This document shows positions 25,509 to 34,902 of a DNA stretch of 64,000 nt, one piece after another. Source of the stretch: Gordonia liuliyuniae. Its GTDB lineage: Bacteria; Actinomycetota; Actinomycetes; Mycobacteriales; Mycobacteriaceae. How positions within the stretch are numbered: the stretch's first letter is position 1; every line of letters begins with the position of its first letter. Location: positions 170,586-234,585 of the forward strand of contig NZ_JAKKOT010000001.1 of NCBI RefSeq assembly GCF_021739025.1, read 5' to 3'. Under the pieces are notes generated by a model that saw only the letters and a program-made list of their open reading frames with translations, had not been told where the DNA came from and ran no database searches. A program made the position numbers and the translations under genes.

Positions 25509-27023
25509 TCAGCCCTTCCGCGTCAGCACCACACTGACCTTGTTCCCGACGTTGCGGACCAGCAAGGTCTGCGCATTCGGCGGGGAGATCACATCTCCCC
25601 CGGTCACCCGCACGGTGTATCCCTTGCGGTAGTGGCGGGCCACCGGCACGAAGATCTCCGTCGGTGCGCTCACCCCGGCCCGAGCCGTCCACGCCAGTTC
25701 CATCCGACCGGTCTTCTGGTCGTACCGGTAGCGGGTCGGCACACCGGCGATCGTCTGCGGGGCAGCGCGGGCGATCACGTGGGCCATCGCTTGGCGAATG
25801 GTGCTGTTGTCGTTCGGATCATCAAACAGGTCACCGTCGCCGATGCCACCGGGATAGTCGATCCAGTCCTTGTATCCCCAGAGCATCCAACCGGTCAGGT
25901 GCTGGTCGGCGATCTCCATGATGCGGTTGAGTTCCACCAGGTCCTGCGTGTCGCCGAACTCCGTCTGGATGACCGGTGCGTTCATGCGCTTCGCGGTGGC
26001 GATCGCGTTCGTGTAGACCAGGTCGTCGAGCACAGGGCAGGCCGGATAGCCGAGTGACTCGGATTCACGGTCGGCCTCCTTCGTCACCAGCGACGTGCCG
26101 CAATAGTCGTGGAAGCTGAACACCACCGGGCGGAGTGAGGCGGGCGCTGACTGCAGATGTGACGGGGCACCGGTATCGGCGAGCAGGTGCGGCTCGTAGA
26201 AGAGCGGGGTCGTCTTGTCGACGGCTCGCACGGCGCGGCCCAGCTTGTTCTGCAGCGGCTGGAGCTTCTTCTGATCGAACTCCGGGCAGCCGACGAAGCA
26301 CCCCGGGTAGGACGTGCCCGGCCACGGCTCGTTGATCAAGTCGTAGCCGAGCATCCGGTCATGGTCGGCTCCGCGCTCACGAACGGTGGCGGCCACCGTC
26401 TTCCACGTCGCAGCTAGCGCGTCCTGGATGCCGCTCCGGTTGGCGTAGAAGTTGTCCCAGGCCCGTTCGAGCGCCGGGTTGATGAACGCCGACGCACCCT
26501 TAATCACTTCATCCGGGTTCGCCTGACCGTCGGTGAAGGTCGCCCAGTCCGGGAAGCCCGCCCCGTGCACTTCTTCGTTGTAGTTGTCCTGGTGGTTCTC
26601 CAGTAGCACCCATAGACCGTTGCGGGTGAGCACGTCCACCTCGCGGACGATCTCGTCCAGGTAGCGTTGATCGATCGTGCCGCGTGTGGGTTCCATGCCC
26701 TTCCAGAACCAGGCGAGCCGCACCGAGTTGATGCCGAGCGACTTGATCAGCCGGGCGTCGGCGTCGGTCACGGTGCCTGCGAGTGCATGGTAGGGCGGCT
26801 TCTTGTTGGCGATCTGGATGCCGTGCACGTAGACGGTGCGGCCGTGATCGTCGACCAACCAACGGCCGTCGGTGCCGATCGCTCGGTCCGGCGACCAGGA
26901 CCGCTGCGGCTGGGCGTTCACAGTCGGTTGGGCGTTCACGGTCGGTTGGGGCGCGAGCACGACAGCGGCGGCCAGCAGCACTGCGCAGAGAACTGAGATG
27001 GGCGAACGTGCTCGGGTAATCAT
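25509..27023 (-). CDS. Secreted GH5 glycoside hydrolase, endoglycoceramidase-like
   Basis: This 504-residue protein has a signal peptide (SVLCAVLLAAAVVLA) and a short duplicated QPTVNAQPTVNAQP. The GH5 barrel shows the acid/base Glu in YDLINEPWPG and the nucleophile Glu in VIQTEFGD. The ENHQDNYNEEVHGAGFPDWA and FYEPHLLAD blocks resemble endoglycoceramidases known from Rhodococcus, which release glycans from glycosphingolipids. Exact substrate cannot be read from sequence. ATG 27023 is chosen over an upstream ATG because GGAGG sits six bases before it. A C-terminal beta-sandwich follows the barrel. Confidence 0.78.
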   Translation of the reverse strand: MITRARSPISVLCAVLLAAAVVLAPQPTVNAQPTVNAQPQRSWSPDRAIGTDGRWLVDDHGRTVYVHGIQIANKKPPYHALAGTVTDADARLIKSLGINSVRLAWFWKGMEPTRGTIDQRYLDEIVREVDVLTRNGLWVLLENHQDNYNEEVHGAGFPDWATFTDGQANPDEVIKGASAFINPALERAWDNFYANRSGIQDALAATWKTVAATVRERGADHDRMLGYDLINEPWPGTSYPGCFVGCPEFDQKKLQPLQNKLGRAVRAVDKTTPLFYEPHLLADTGAPSHLQSAPASLRPVVFSFHDYCGTSLVTKEADRESESLGYPACPVLDDLVYTNAIATAKRMNAPVIQTEFGDTQDLVELNRIMEIADQHLTGWMLWGYKDWIDYPGGIGDGDLFDDPNDNSTIRQAMAHVIARAAPQTIAGVPTRYRYDQKTGRMELAWTARAGVSAPTEIFVPVARHYRKGYTVRVTGGDVISPPNAQTLLVRNVGNKVSVVLTRKG

Positions 27024-27082
27024 GGTGTCCTCCGGAGGGCCGGAAATGTAGCCCGAGTCACAGATGTGCGTTTCAGGAGTAT

Positions 27083-28663
27083 TCAATCATGCGACACGCC
27101 GTCGTTGTGCACGAGGACGGCCCGAGACTCCGCCTCCAACTCGGCCTCGACCTGGGCGCCTCGGCGCGGCTCACGCAGCGCCCAACCGCCGACCACCGCC
27201 GACACCAGCGAGACGCCGACGGCGACCCACGTGGCCTGCGCGAGACCGTCGATGAATACGGATGCGACGACGTCGTGGATCGCGGCGCCGGTGCCGCCGG
27301 GCGCACGAGCCGACGCTTCGACACCTGCCATCACCGACCGCTCGGCGATCTCCTTCACAGGGGCGGGTACACCGATCGACGTGAGACGGTCGGCGACATC
27401 CGAGGCGTACACCGAGGTCAGGACGGATCCGAGGACGGCCACGCCGAGCGTGCCACCGATCTCGCGAGTGGTGTCGTTGACCGCAGACCCGGCTCCGGCC
27501 TGCTCGGGTGTGAGCGCGTCCATGATCACCTGGGTGCACGGGCCGGAGATGAGCGCGAGCCCCGCGGCCATCAGCATCATCGACCAGATGATCAGCCCGA
27601 AGTACGTCGACTGCTGATCGACGAGTTGCACCAGCCCGAAGCCCGACGCCATGAGGAGCGCGCCGGTCACTGCGACGGGCCGCGGACCGAATCGGTGCGA
27701 CGCGGCCATCGCTCCGGGCGACAACGCCGCGACGACGATCGCGAACGGAAGGGTCCGGATGCCCGCTTGCAGCGGCGTGTACCCCTGGACCGCCTGGAAG
27801 TACTGGGTGATCAGGAAGATGAAGCCGAACAGCGCGAAGAAGGCGACTGCCACCATGCCCGCGGCCGCCGCGAATCGACGGTTGGCAAAGAGGCGGACAT
27901 CGAAGATCGGGTGCGCGACGCGACGCTGATGCACGACGAAGCCGACGAGGACCCCGACAGCGACGAGCAGACCACCGACGGTCCGGACCGAACCCCAGCC
28001 CGCAGACGGCCCCTCGATGACGGAGTATGTGAGCAGACCGAGCCCGACGATCGACAGAACCACGCCGACGGCGTCGATGCGCGGGAGTGGTGTCCCGTCG
28101 CCGACCCCTCGGGCCGGGATGACGACGGCCACCGCGGCGAACGCCGCGACGCCGAACGGCACGTTGACCCAGAAGACCGACGCCCACGAGAAGTGTTCGA
28201 GCAGCCATCCGCCGAGCACCGGACCGATGGCTATCGCGATGCCCGACGTGGCCGCCCACACGCCGACTGCTGCGGCGCGCTGCTTCGGATCGGTGAAGAT
28301 GCCGACGATCAGCGCGAGAGTCGCCGGGAACACCAGTGCGGCGAACAGTCCGAGACCGGCGCGGGCGGCGATCAGCTCACCAAGCGTTCCGGCGAGCGCG
28401 GCACCGACCGAGACGACGACGAAGCCGACCACACCGGTCAGCAGCATCCGCCGGTGCCCGAAGCGGTCGCCGAGATAGCCGCCAGTGAGCAGCAGTCCGG
28501 CGAACACCAGAGTGTAAGCGTCGACGATCCACTGCAGTCCCGAGACCCCCGCGTTCAGATCGCTGCTCATCGTCGGCAGCGCGACGTTGACGATCGTGTT
28601 GTCGACCATCACGAGCAACTCTGCGAAGCACAGCGCGGCGAGGGCAAGCCATTTGGTCCTCAT
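27083..28663 (-). CDS. MFS drug-efflux transporter (DHA2, 14 TM)
   Basis: This 526-residue EmrB/QacA-type proton antiporter carries LLVMVDNTIVNVALPTM in helix 1, GGYLGDRFGHRRM in loop 2-3 and about 14 hydrophobic helices. ATG 28663 has GGAGG five bases upstream. It is divergent from a TetR regulator and likely under its control. Typical substrates are hydrophobic drugs or dyes; the one here is unknown. Confidence 0.88.
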   Translation of the reverse strand: MRTKWLALAALCFAELLVMVDNTIVNVALPTMSSDLNAGVSGLQWIVDAYTLVFAGLLLTGGYLGDRFGHRRMLLTGVVGFVVVSVGAALAGTLGELIAARAGLGLFAALVFPATLALIVGIFTDPKQRAAAVGVWAATSGIAIAIGPVLGGWLLEHFSWASVFWVNVPFGVAAFAAVAVVIPARGVGDGTPLPRIDAVGVVLSIVGLGLLTYSVIEGPSAGWGSVRTVGGLLVAVGVLVGFVVHQRRVAHPIFDVRLFANRRFAAAAGMVAVAFFALFGFIFLITQYFQAVQGYTPLQAGIRTLPFAIVVAALSPGAMAASHRFGPRPVAVTGALLMASGFGLVQLVDQQSTYFGLIIWSMMLMAAGLALISGPCTQVIMDALTPEQAGAGSAVNDTTREIGGTLGVAVLGSVLTSVYASDVADRLTSIGVPAPVKEIAERSVMAGVEASARAPGGTGAAIHDVVASVFIDGLAQATWVAVGVSLVSAVVGGWALREPRRGAQVEAELEAESRAVLVHNDGVSHD

Positions 28664-28735
28664 CAGATCCTCCATCAATAGAACGATGTGCCACACTAGT
28701 AGAACGCCGTACTACATCAGAGTCAAGGCATTTAC

Positions 28736-28748
28736 AGAACAATGTTCT
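28736..28748. promoter_or_regulatory. Candidate TetR operator
   Basis: AGAACAATGTTCT is a perfect inverted repeat in the 99-bp gap between the MFS and TetR genes, 14 bases before the TetR ATG. A related half-site, TAGAACGCCGTAC, lies at about 28700. It is placed to block both promoters. Confidence 0.55.
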
Positions 28749-28762
28749 AGTACGGTGGGGGC

Positions 28763-29359
28763 ATGGCCCCCGTCGACTCCACCCCTTGCCGCCGCACACC
28801 GGCATCACAAGTGCGCTCGTCCCTGGTCACGGCCGGTCGTAAGATTCTCGAGACGAAGGGGCCGTCCGGACTCACCGTCCGCGCCGTCGCATCGGCCGCA
28901 GGCGTCGCCCCCATGGGCGTCTACAACCATTTCGACGGCAAGGACGGTCTGCTCGATGCCGTGGTCACCGACGGATTCGCCGAGTTCGGGCGCGCCATCG
29001 CCGCCGCCGACAGCGACCCGACCGAACGTCTGCTCGCCTCGGGTCGGGCCTACCGAGCCTTCGCCCTGGCCAACCCGACGTTGTACTCACTGATGTTCGG
29101 CGGCATGTGCCGCCCAGACGACGCGACCGCGAGCGGTGCGTTCCTCGCACTCATCGAAGTCGTGCAGTACGGCCAGGTCGGCGGCATCATCCGCGACGAC
29201 GACCCCGCAGCCCTGGCGATGCAGATCTGGTCGTGCGTCCACGGCGCGACCAGCCTCGAGCTGTCGTCACCCATGCCGCCCGGCGCGGACATGGACGCGA
29301 ACTACGAGAGCGTGATCGCTCTCATCGCGCGGGGCGTCGCACCCGCCGAAGGTACGTAG
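28763..29359 (+). CDS. TetR-family repressor
   Basis: This 198-residue regulator has an N-terminal HTH (GLTVRAVASAAGVAPMGVYN, then HFDGKDGLLDAV) and a C-terminal ligand domain of the TetR_C_33/WHG kind (YRAFALANPTLYSLMFGG). It is divergent from the MFS pump, the usual arrangement for local efflux control. Confidence 0.88.
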   Translation: MAPVDSTPCRRTPASQVRSSLVTAGRKILETKGPSGLTVRAVASAAGVAPMGVYNHFDGKDGLLDAVVTDGFAEFGRAIAAADSDPTERLLASGRAYRAFALANPTLYSLMFGGMCRPDDATASGAFLALIEVVQYGQVGGIIRDDDPAALAMQIWSCVHGATSLELSSPMPPGADMDANYESVIALIARGVAPAEGT

Positions 29360-29366
29360 TGCCGTT

Positions 29367-30590
29367 TCAGGACGGTGTGCGCGGGCCGCGTCCGGACCAG
29401 TGCCACGCGTACGCAGGGTCATCGCACGCCCTGCCGCCTTCGCCGACCTCGAGCGGATTGAAGGTGTCGACCATGAAAGCCATCTCGTTGCTCTGCGTCA
29501 TCGTCGGCGAGTCGAGATAGGCCTGTCGCCCAGGTCCGTGCGTGTACGCGGCCGGATGCAGCGACACCGATGCGTTGCCGATCCCCGATCCCTTCCGGGC
29601 CGCGGTCTCGCCCGCGTGATAGAACATCACCTCGTCTGAGTCGACGTTCGAGTGGTAGTACGGCACTTTGATCGCCTGCGGATGGAACTCGAGCGGGCGC
29701 GGAACGAAGTTGCAGATCACGAAGTTGCGTCCTTCGAGGATCTGATACGTCGGCGGCGGTTGGACGATCTCGCCGACCACCGGCGAGAAGTCCCGATAAT
29801 TGAACGCGTACGGATACAGGCAGCCGTCCCAGCCGACGACGTCGAACGGGTGGTGGTCGTACGTGACGATCGACCCGGCCAGTCCCGAACGGCTCCGATG
29901 GCGGACATAGACCTCGGTGTCCGCGGACGCTTCGGGACCGGTCACCTCGGCGCTGCCCGACGCGACGCGCAGGTCCCGCTCACAGAGCGGCGCGCCCTCC
30001 AGAAACTGTCCGAACTCGCTGAGGTAGCGCTTCGGGAAGCGGATGTGTCCGGAGCCGTCGACACAGTACGCCTTGAGCGGCCCCGAACTCTCGACATCGA
30101 CGGGGACCCAGCGGTGGATGGTGACGCGCGGGATCACGACGTTGTCGCCTGCCGACACCTCGATGCTGCCGAACACGCTCTCCAGCACGCCACGACCGCT
30201 CTCGATGTAGACGACTTCGTCGCCGACCCCGTTGCTGTACAGCGGACTCGGCGAGTCGGCGACGACGTAGCTGATCCGGACGTCGTCGTTCGCCAGGATC
30301 AAGCGTCGGTGGCACACCACATCACGCCCGGTCACGGTGTCCGAGAAGAGCTCCGGCAGCCGGAAGTGCCGCGGCCCCAGCGGCGTGTTCGGCTCGGTCG
30401 ACACGTCGCCGAGCGACCAGTCACGCGAGTCGACGAGGTTGGCGGGCACGCCGCGGTGATACAGCAGCGACCCGGTCGACGAGAATCCCTCTTCGCCGAT
30501 GAACTCCTCGAAATAGGGGGCGCCGTCGGATGCTTCGAAGGTGATGTGGCGTTTGCGTGGGATCTCTCCCACTGCGCGGTAGTAGACCAT
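29367..30590 (-). CDS. hmgA: Homogentisate 1,2-dioxygenase
   Basis: This 407-residue cupin-type enzyme opens the aromatic ring of homogentisate in tyrosine/phenylalanine breakdown. The iron-site region reads VPYYHSNVDSDEVMFYHAGE with a later His in LHPAAYTHGP. The Ser-Asn-Val-Asp spacing is that of the actinobacterial branch, not of the human enzyme. An AAGGA site precedes ATG 30590. It lies 49 bp after an alpha/beta hydrolase gene and its stop is 7 bp from the TetR gene end. The usual partners (fumarylacetoacetase, maleylacetoacetate isomerase) are absent from the window. Confidence 0.85.
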   Translation of the reverse strand: MVYYRAVGEIPRKRHITFEASDGAPYFEEFIGEEGFSSTGSLLYHRGVPANLVDSRDWSLGDVSTEPNTPLGPRHFRLPELFSDTVTGRDVVCHRRLILANDDVRISYVVADSPSPLYSNGVGDEVVYIESGRGVLESVFGSIEVSAGDNVVIPRVTIHRWVPVDVESSGPLKAYCVDGSGHIRFPKRYLSEFGQFLEGAPLCERDLRVASGSAEVTGPEASADTEVYVRHRSRSGLAGSIVTYDHHPFDVVGWDGCLYPYAFNYRDFSPVVGEIVQPPPTYQILEGRNFVICNFVPRPLEFHPQAIKVPYYHSNVDSDEVMFYHAGETAARKGSGIGNASVSLHPAAYTHGPGRQAYLDSPTMTQSNEMAFMVDTFNPLEVGEGGRACDDPAYAWHWSGRGPRTPS

Positions 30591-30639
30591 CTTCAGCGAT
30601 CCTTCTCTCGTCGTGAGGTGCCCTCTGGCGATGCGGCGG

Positions 30640-31776
30640 TCAGCGGGCGAGGTCGTGTTCGCGCAGCCAGTCGACGACGGTGTCGGCGACGAATGCGATC
30701 TTCTCCGGCTGCCCGGACAGGTAGTGCAGTCCGTCGGTCACCGGGACCAGCCGTTTGTCGTCGTGCGACACCGCGTCGAACATCTGCGTGGCGTAGCTCG
30801 GGAAGCAGACCTGGTCGGCGGTGCCGTACATGACGAGCGCAGGCACGCTGATCCGCGACATGTGGAGCGCGCCGTCGCAATTGGACTCGTCGACGCTCCA
30901 CTGCGAGAGCCACGACCGCAGGCTGCTGTAGTGCGCGAGCGACGCGGGCATCATGTTGGCGACCGCCGTCGGACCCCACATGGTGCCCGGTTCGCGGTCG
31001 GACGGGTCGATGGCGGTGTCGACGAATCTGGGGTCGGCCGTGGTGCCGTGCACGACGAACGGCAGATCCTGCAGTTCGCCGTCCGCGGCGGCGAGGCGGT
31101 CGAGCTGCTCGCGGACCCACGCCGTGATCCGCCGGTTTCGCGCGATCTGTGCTGCCCGATACCGTTCGATGAACTCGGGTGAGAACGGCGGGCGGATCCT
31201 TCCGCTGACGATGTCGAGCTCTTCGTCTCGCGTCCACGGGTCGGCTTCGTCGACGACAGCGGGGTCGATCCAGTCGGTGAGCACCTGTGCCCGACCCGGG
31301 TGTGCCATCAACTGCAGCAGCGCGTCGGCGGGCGGCAGGTCGGCGCAAGTCAGGTCCGGCGGGTCGCCGGCCGGGGTGGACGTGATCGTCGGCGACTCGG
31401 CCTGCGACTGGTAGAGCGCGGCCAGCCCGCCGCCGCCCGAGTTGCCGATGAGGACGACCTTCTCGTACCCGCGCTCCCGCAGGAATCGGATGGCCGCGCC
31501 GACGTCGAGGACACAGTTCTCCATGGTCAGCGAACTGTCGTTGCCGATGTAGCGGGTCGCGAGGCCGGCGGCGTCGATCCCCCGCTCGGCCAACGGCGCG
31601 AGGAGGTAGTGCCCCATGAAGTTCGACGTCGGGTGCACGAGCAGTGCCGCGGTCTTCGACGGCGTCGCCTCCGCCGAATGCAACGACCCCCAGATCTTCC
31701 CGGCCATTCGGGACACCCCTGAGTAGACGTCGATATGGTCGCTGGCCTGCATCGGAATGCCGAGCAGTTCTGTCAC
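30640..31776 (-). CDS. Alpha/beta hydrolase cotranscribed with hmgA
   Basis: This 378-residue alpha/beta hydrolase has the nucleophile in LIGNSGGGGLAALY, an Asp in MYGTADQVCF and a His in DGLHYLSG. The GTG at 31776 follows AAGGACACCACC. Its position ahead of hmgA and opposite an IclR regulator suggests a role in aromatic-compound breakdown, for example ester cleavage feeding homogentisate; that is inference. Confidence 0.75.
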   Translation of the reverse strand: MTELLGIPMQASDHIDVYSGVSRMAGKIWGSLHSAEATPSKTAALLVHPTSNFMGHYLLAPLAERGIDAAGLATRYIGNDSSLTMENCVLDVGAAIRFLRERGYEKVVLIGNSGGGGLAALYQSQAESPTITSTPAGDPPDLTCADLPPADALLQLMAHPGRAQVLTDWIDPAVVDEADPWTRDEELDIVSGRIRPPFSPEFIERYRAAQIARNRRITAWVREQLDRLAAADGELQDLPFVVHGTTADPRFVDTAIDPSDREPGTMWGPTAVANMMPASLAHYSSLRSWLSQWSVDESNCDGALHMSRISVPALVMYGTADQVCFPSYATQMFDAVSHDDKRLVPVTDGLHYLSGQPEKIAFVADTVVDWLREHDLAR

Positions 31777-31972
31777 GGTGGTGTCCTTCTCTCGTCCGCG
31801 CCCGCCATCAACGCACCGAAAATGAACCAATCTAGGTCAAATAACGAACCTGATGACCGTATCCCTGGTCACATATGACCGTCAACGAGTTCGTCGAACC
31901 CGCCGACGCCCCGGATAGACTGACTCGCGTCTCGGCGCAGCGGAGACGATCGATTTCGAAAGGCGGTGGGAT

Positions 31973-32695
31973 GTGCACATCTCGTCGACGGTCGACCAGG
32001 CACTACGTCTTCTCATTCACCTGACGGATTCGCCCGATCAGACGCCCGCCGACCTGGCCCGAGACCTGAACATGAACCGGACCACCGTTCACCGACTCCT
32101 CGCGACGCTGCACGGCCGGGGCTTCGTCACCCGGGTGGGCGGCGCCGCCGTCTACTCGATCGGTCCCACTGTGCTGCGCATGGCCGAGTCCGTCGGACCC
32201 GATATCCGCACGGTGGCCCACCACGTCGTCGAGCAACTGTCCGAGACGACGTCGGAGACCGTCCTGCTGTTCGTCCCCGAGTTCTCCGGGCGACGGCCGC
32301 AGGCGATCGCGGTCGACCAGGTCGAGACCCGCGCGCACGTCGTACGCGTCGAGTTCACCGTCGGCCACCGGATCCCGTTGCATCAGGGGGCGGCAGCGCA
32401 GGCCATCCTGGCCCATGCGTCACCCGACGTGGTCGAGGCCGCGCTGAGCAACGCCGACGACCCCGACGCGGTCCGGGCCGCGCTCGCCCGCACCCGCGAG
32501 CGCGGATACTCCGCGACACACGACGAACTCCTCCTCGACGTCGTCGGCATCGCGGCACCGGTCCTGGACAGCGCCGGACATCCGCTCGGCAGCGTGTCCG
32601 TCGTCGCCCCGTCGAGCAGGGCCGAACAGCTCGACGGCATGGTCGACGATCTGCTCGAGTCGGTGAGGATCATCCAAGACCTCGTCGCGTCCTGA
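31973..32695 (+). CDS. IclR-family regulator (probable hmgA-operon control)
   Basis: This 240-residue protein has an N-terminal winged helix (DLARDLNMNRTTVHRLLATL) and a C-terminal IclR effector domain (RIPLHQGAAAQAILAH, RERGYSATHDEL, GIAAPVLDSAG). It is divergent from the hydrolase-hmgA operon across a 196-bp gap. IclR proteins commonly control homogentisate and protocatechuate genes. Confidence 0.85.
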   Translation: MHISSTVDQALRLLIHLTDSPDQTPADLARDLNMNRTTVHRLLATLHGRGFVTRVGGAAVYSIGPTVLRMAESVGPDIRTVAHHVVEQLSETTSETVLLFVPEFSGRRPQAIAVDQVETRAHVVRVEFTVGHRIPLHQGAAAQAILAHASPDVVEAALSNADDPDAVRAALARTRERGYSATHDELLLDVVGIAAPVLDSAGHPLGSVSVVAPSSRAEQLDGMVDDLLESVRIIQDLVAS

Positions 32696-32734
32696 CCGCC
32701 GACTTCGCAATATCGATCCCGCGGCGCGCGTGAA

Positions 32735-32794
32735 CCTACACCGGGTGGCACGAGCACTCGCCGATAGACCGCCGTATGGCCTGAGCGGTGTAGG
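32735..32794. repeat. 60-nt inverted-repeat element (copy A)
   Basis: CCTACACC and GGTGTAGG form the ends of a 60-nt element between the convergent IclR and HEAT genes, with GCCGTAT inside. A second 60-nt element with the same ends and the same inner GCCGTAT lies at 53705-53764. Confidence 0.5.
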
Positions 32795-32832
32795 TCGCCA
32801 CCGCACTTCGACACCGATCCGCATCGTCCGCC

Positions 32833-33468
32833 TCACTCTCCGAGAGCCGCCGCCCTGCGCGCGAGGTCGATGTCGAACACGAAGGCCGACTCGGGGTCGG
32901 CCGCCAACTGCTCGGTGGCTGCCGCGTGGCCGCGAATCACCGGATCCGGCGACCGCTGCGCGAGTGCGACGGCATGGTCGGCTGCATCGCCGAGTTCGAC
33001 GAGGGCACGACTGAGGCTGCGGTGCATGTCCGCGTCACCTCGCCCGAACTGTGACGCCAGTATCGCGGCCAGCGCTGCCCGCTCATTGCCGGGAACGAGG
33101 ACCACCGCTGCTCGCCACGCACTGCGCGAGACCTCGTCGTCTTCGTCGGTGAGCAGTTCGCGCGTGATCGCGGACCAGGTCGAGCCGTCACCGATCTTCG
33201 AGAGAGTGTGCAACGCCTGGCTGCGCGCCTGCGCGCACGAGGATTCGAGCTCAGCCGTCACTGCCGGCACGGTGCGCTCGACCGGATACCGGGTGATCGC
33301 CCAGGTCAGCATGTCGCGCACGTAGAAGTCCGGCTCCACACCGCATCGCGCGACCAACTCGTCGAGCAGTTCGGGCTCCGGATCGGTGCCCGCGGCGAGC
33401 GCGGCACGCAGCCGCGTCTCCGACCGCTCAGCGCCGAGAGCCGCCACGAGTCCTTGGGGCTTGTTCAT
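32833..33468 (-). CDS. HEAT-repeat protein
   Basis: This 211-residue protein begins MNKPQGLVAALGAERSETRL and consists of repeated two-helix units (DMLTWAITRYPVERTVPAV, DEVSRSAWRAAVVL, DADMHRSLSRALVELG, DPVIRGHAAATEQL). HEAT scaffolds mediate protein contacts; no enzyme residues are visible. The ATG at 33468 follows GGAAGGCGG; the longer upstream frame is rejected. It is divergent from a secreted GH1. Role unknown. Confidence 0.7.
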   Translation of the reverse strand: MNKPQGLVAALGAERSETRLRAALAAGTDPEPELLDELVARCGVEPDFYVRDMLTWAITRYPVERTVPAVTAELESSCAQARSQALHTLSKIGDGSTWSAITRELLTDEDDEVSRSAWRAAVVLVPGNERAALAAILASQFGRGDADMHRSLSRALVELGDAADHAVALAQRSPDPVIRGHAAATEQLAADPESAFVFDIDLARRAAALGE

Positions 33469-33596
33469 CGGGGCAACCGCCTTCCTCACACTCCACAGGT
33501 TGACACAGTCGAAGGTCAAGGCGCTCAGGATCTTCAGTGAAGCGCGGAGCCGCGATTCCCCACCGGCCCCACAGCAGAACCGGCCATACTGACCCA

Positions 33597-34892
33597 ATGG
33601 GACATCGCCTCGTCGCCGTACTGACCGCCCTCTCGCTCATCGTCGCTGTGGCCGTCGCGCCCGCCGCGTCGGCGAGTCCGCGTGCCGGGGCGCTTCCCGA
33701 CGACTTCCTGTGGGGTGTCGCGTCATCCGGTTTCCAGTCTGAAGGCCACTCCCCTGACAGCAATTGGACGCGGTACATTCGGCAGGGCAAGACCGACGAT
33801 ACGATCGGCTCCTCGGTCGACTTCCGGCACCGTTACCGGCAGGACGTCGCACTCGCGAAGGGCCTCGGCGTCAAGGTATACCGGGTCGGGATCGAGTGGG
33901 CACGCGTAGAACCGCGGCCCGGCGTGATCGATCGGCGGGAACTCGCCTACTACGACGATCTGGTCAGGGCGATCGTCGACGCCGGAATGCGTCCGATGAT
34001 CACCCTCGACCACTGGGTCTATCCCGGTTGGGTGGCCGACCGCGGCGGCTGGGCGTGGTCCGGCACGCCCGCGGCGTGGTTGACGCACAACACGATGATC
34101 GTCGATCGCTACGCGAAGTATCACCCGCTGTGGATCACGATCAACGAGCCGACGGTCTACGTGCAGAAGGAACTGCAGAAGGGCGGGATCTCGCTCGACG
34201 CGGTACCGACGATGATCGACCGGATGGTGCGCGTGCACCGAACGATCTACGACCGCATCCATCGCCGCGACCCGGACGCGATGGTGTCGTCCAACATCGC
34301 CTATCTGCCGACCGTCGAACCGCTCGTGGACACCGCCGTCGAGAACCGGATCATCGACAAGCTCGACTTCGTCGGCGTCGACTACTACTACTCGGTCTCG
34401 CCGACGGACCTGACCGCGGCGAATGCGGCGATCGACCGCATGTGGGACGCGTCGATGGCTGCCGACGGCGTCTACTACGCGCTACGCGACCTGCACGAAC
34501 GTTTTCCCGGCAAGCCGTTGTACGTCGTGGAGGCGGGAATGGTCACCGAGAACGGGAAGCCGCGCCGCGACGGCTATCGGCGCGCCGACCATCTGCGCGA
34601 CCTCGTCTACTGGATGCAGCGCGCCCGCGCCGACGGCGTGCCGCTCATCGGCTTCAACTACTGGACGCTCACCGACAACTACGAGTGGGGCAACTACGCG
34701 TCCCGCTTCGGCCTGTACACGGTGAACGTGAAGACCGACCCGACACTGACCCGCCGCCCCACCGACGGTGCCGCCGCGTACCGAGACGTGACCACCCGCA
34801 ACGGCGTCGGACCGTCGTACCGCCCGAGCAGACCCGCCACCTGGTGTTCGCTCGTCGCCGCCCCCGCGAGTTGCGCCCGCCCGGCGAGGTGA
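33597..34892 (+). CDS. Secreted family 1 glycoside hydrolase
   Basis: This 431-residue protein has a signal peptide (VAVLTALSLIVAVAVAPAA) and a GH1 barrel. It starts DFLWGVASSGFQSEGH, carries the acid/base Glu in WITINEPTVY and the nucleophile Glu in LYVVEAGMV (family consensus TENG, here EAGM), followed by FNYWTLTDNYEW. GH1 enzymes cleave beta-glucosides or galactosides. Secreted bacterial GH1 proteins are less common than cytoplasmic ones. Substrate unknown. Confidence 0.82.
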   Translation: MGHRLVAVLTALSLIVAVAVAPAASASPRAGALPDDFLWGVASSGFQSEGHSPDSNWTRYIRQGKTDDTIGSSVDFRHRYRQDVALAKGLGVKVYRVGIEWARVEPRPGVIDRRELAYYDDLVRAIVDAGMRPMITLDHWVYPGWVADRGGWAWSGTPAAWLTHNTMIVDRYAKYHPLWITINEPTVYVQKELQKGGISLDAVPTMIDRMVRVHRTIYDRIHRRDPDAMVSSNIAYLPTVEPLVDTAVENRIIDKLDFVGVDYYYSVSPTDLTAANAAIDRMWDASMAADGVYYALRDLHERFPGKPLYVVEAGMVTENGKPRRDGYRRADHLRDLVYWMQRARADGVPLIGFNYWTLTDNYEWGNYASRFGLYTVNVKTDPTLTRRPTDGAAAYRDVTTRNGVGPSYRPSRPATWCSLVAAPASCARPAR

Positions 34893-34902
34893 AGCGCGAC
34901 CT

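Noticed and set aside
27089..28681. 530-codon plus-strand frame opposite the MFS gene
   Set aside because: It is extremely Arg/Asp/His-rich and antiparallel to a clear 14-helix transporter.
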